Shown: positions 62,719 to 64,000 of the stretch, one piece after another
How positions within the stretch are numbered: the stretch's first letter is position 1
Layout of the letters: the number at the start of each line of letters is the position of its first letter
Assembly: GCA_963791495.1 (NCBI GenBank)
Contig: CAWBST010000018.1
Coordinates: 124,001-188,000 of the forward strand
DNA from: JAMXLO01 sp963791495
Lineage (GTDB): Bacteria; Pseudomonadota; Alphaproteobacteria; Acetobacterales; Acetobacteraceae
Length of the DNA stretch: 64,000 nucleotides
Direction of reading: 5' to 3'
Position numbers and translations under genes: made by a program
The notes under the pieces: model-generated
Database searches by the model: none
Seen by the model: the letters and a program-made list of their open reading frames with translations, nothing else
Told to the model about the DNA's origin: nothing

Positions 62719-64000
62719 CCAGACCTTTGACCTCGTCGTGGTCGGCGGTGGTCCCGGTGGCTACGTTGCCGCGATCCGTGCCGCGCAGCTCGGCATGAAG
62801 ACCGCGGTGGTGGAGCGCGAGCATCTCGGCGGTATCTGCCTCAACTGGGGGTGCATCCCGACCAAGGCGCTACTGCGCACCTCCGAGATCAACCACCTGC
62901 TGCACCACCTGCCCGACTACGGCTTTTCCCCCGTTGAGTCGCGTTTCGAGATCGACAAGGTGGTGAAGCGCTCGCGCGCGGTGGCGAAGCAGCTCTCGCA
63001 GGGCGTCGCGCATCTTCTGCGCAAGAACAAGGTCACTGTGTTCGACGGCGCAGGGAAACTTGCGGGCAAGCAGACGCTCGCGGTGGAGAAGGCCGGCGCG
63101 CCGGTGGCCACGCTGAAGTCGCCGCACATCATCCTGGCGACCGGCGCGCGCGCGCGGCAGCTTCCAGGCATCGAGTCAGACGGCAAGCTGATCTGGGCCT
63201 ACAAGGAAGCGATGGTGCCGCCGGCGATGCCGAAGTCGCTGCTGGTGATCGGCTCTGGCGCGATCGGCATTGAATTCGCCAGCTTCTATCGCAACATGGG
63301 CGCCGAAGTGACGGTGGTGGAAGTGCTGCCGCGCATCCTCCCTGTTGAGGACGAAGAGATATCTGCATTCGCTCACAAGGCGTTCGAGAAACAGGGCATC
63401 CGCATTCTGGTCGGCGCGACCGTGAAGGGTGCGAAGAAGGGCCGCAACAACGTCACGGTCACAGTGGAGGCTGGCGGCAAGAGCCAGGACATCACGGTGG
63501 ATCGGGTGATCTCCGCTGTCGGCATCGTCGGCAACGTTGAAAGCATCGGGCTGGAAGACACCGGCGTGAAGGTCGACCGCACGCACGTGGTGATCGACGA
63601 ATACTGCCGCACCGGCGAGCCTGGCGTGTATGCGATCGGCGACCTGGCGGGACCGCCCTGGCTCGCCCACAAGGCGAGCCACGAAGGCGTCGTCTGCGTC
63701 GAGAAGATCGCCGGACTGAACGACGTGCATCCGCTGGATGCGACGAACGTGCCTGGCTGCACCTATTGCCGGCCGCAGGTGGCGTCAGTGGGGCTGACCG
63801 AGGCGCGCGCGAAGGAGGCAGGTCACGAGGTGAAGGTCGGGCACTTCCCGTTCATCGGCAATGGCAAGGCGATTGCCATGGGTGAACCCGAGGGACTGGT
63901 GAAGACCGTGTTCGATGCCAAGACCGGCGAGCTACTCGGCGCGCACATGGTGGGCGCGGAAGTGACCGAGATGATCCAGGGCTTCGCCATCGCCCGCACA
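62711..64000 (+). CDS. lpdA: Dihydrolipoamide dehydrogenase (E3), cut by the right edge
   Basis: 430 residues visible. The FAD motif is VVVGGGPGGYVAAIRAAQLG, and the redox disulfide lies in GGICLNWGCIPTKALL. The NAD site is LLVIGSGAIGIEFASFYRNMG, and AIGDLAGPPWLAHKASHEG is the second FAD contact. The C-terminal interface domain begins (CTYCRPQVASVGLTEARA) and the His-Pro active-site segment would lie just beyond the edge. It reoxidises the lipoyl groups of E2. Confidence 0.96.
   Translation, partial: MADQTFDLVVVGGGPGGYVAAIRAAQLGMKTAVVEREHLGGICLNWGCIPTKALLRTSEINHLLHHLPDYGFSPVESRFEIDKVVKRSRAVAKQLSQGVAHLLRKNKVTVFDGAGKLAGKQTLAVEKAGAPVATLKSPHIILATGARARQLPGIESDGKLIWAYKEAMVPPAMPKSLLVIGSGAIGIEFASFYRNMGAEVTVVEVLPRILPVEDEEISAFAHKAFEKQGIRILVGATVKGAKKGRNNVTVTVEAGGKSQDITVDRVISAVGIVGNVESIGLEDTGVKVDRTHVVIDEYCRTGEPGVYAIGDLAGPPWLAHKASHEGVVCVEKIAGLNDVHPLDATNVPGCTYCRPQVASVGLTEARAKEAGHEVKVGHFPFIGNGKAIAMGEPEGLVKTVFDAKTGELLGAHMVGAEVTEMIQGFAIART

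Noticed and set aside
1..64000. CRISPR arrays, tRNA or rRNA genes, prophage genes
   Set aside because: No regularly spaced repeats, no tRNA-like or rRNA-like sequence, and no phage structural or integrase genes were recognised.

Overview
The window is high-GC, densely packed alphaproteobacterial chromosome, most like an Acetobacteraceae/Rhodospirillales member. The signs are a pyruvate dehydrogenase E1 beta subunit with its own lipoyl domain, a GapR (DUF2312) protein, DUF1244, a membrane-bound ferritin MbfA, an IalB-like protein, tandem family III CoA-transferases and frequent GTG/TTG starts. No rRNA, tRNA, CRISPR array or prophage was seen. The taxonomic call is inference from gene content.

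Layout. 1-1.1 kb: membrane glycosyltransferase cut by the left edge. 1.3-7.0 kb (minus): Liv-type ABC importer (binding protein, LivH, LivM, LivG, LivF) followed by a DAO-type FAD oxidase, so import may be coupled to oxidation. 7.2 kb: decayed copy of a methyltransferase C-terminus. 7.5 kb: zinc alcohol dehydrogenase. 8.6-13.4 kb (minus): a large membrane HAMP-PAS-GGDEF-EAL protein split by a deleted ISL3-family element with an apparent 8-bp target duplication. 13.5-19.5 kb: methyltransferase, SpoU-type RNA methylase, IalB-like protein, rlmN, argG, DUF1223 protein. 19.7-25.7 kb: MFS transporter, TauE/SafE permease, and a TetR-controlled HlyD/ABC efflux operon with a clear palindromic operator. 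25.7-31.1 kb: cytochrome b561, MbfA, class III aminotransferase, MntA/HepT module, SnoaL-like protein and luciferase-like monooxygenase. 31.1-33.1 kb: weakly coding, less GC-rich stretch with a few small hypothetical genes. 33.1-37.6 kb: CoA-transferase, FitAB-type PIN module, DUF2339 protein. 37.7-42.4 kb: tandem glycine riboswitch plus gcvT-gcvH-gcvP. 42.5-46 kb: gapR, DUF1244, glycerate kinase, pyruvate kinase. 46-50.3 kb: two tandem GMC oxidoreductases, a small membrane protein and a fatty acid hydroxylase. 50.4-58.3 kb: MaoC hydratase, acetyltransferase, DUF6166, FTR1 iron permease, Ada, SixA, CHAD protein, CoA-transferase and SNase-like protein. 58.5-64 kb: pdhA-pdhB-pdhC-GNAT-lpdA, cut by the right edge.

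Physiology. Glycine cleavage, glycerate kinase, pyruvate kinase and pyruvate dehydrogenase together suggest active C2/C3 flux to acetyl-CoA. MbfA and FTR1 suggest iron handling.

The most striking sequence-wide pattern is that eight conserved reading frames, including argG, rlmN and gcvP, are each out of frame at one site, with a total length that leaves remainder 1 when divided by three. Homology on both sides of each break is intact. This points to sequencing or assembly errors rather than eight recent pseudogenes, so those genes are described across the break. No clearly undescribed multi-gene system was found. The best leads are the IS-split signalling gene, the decayed methyltransferase copy, the dispersed palindromic repeats (one supplying the end of LivM), and several small unnamed genes and operators.
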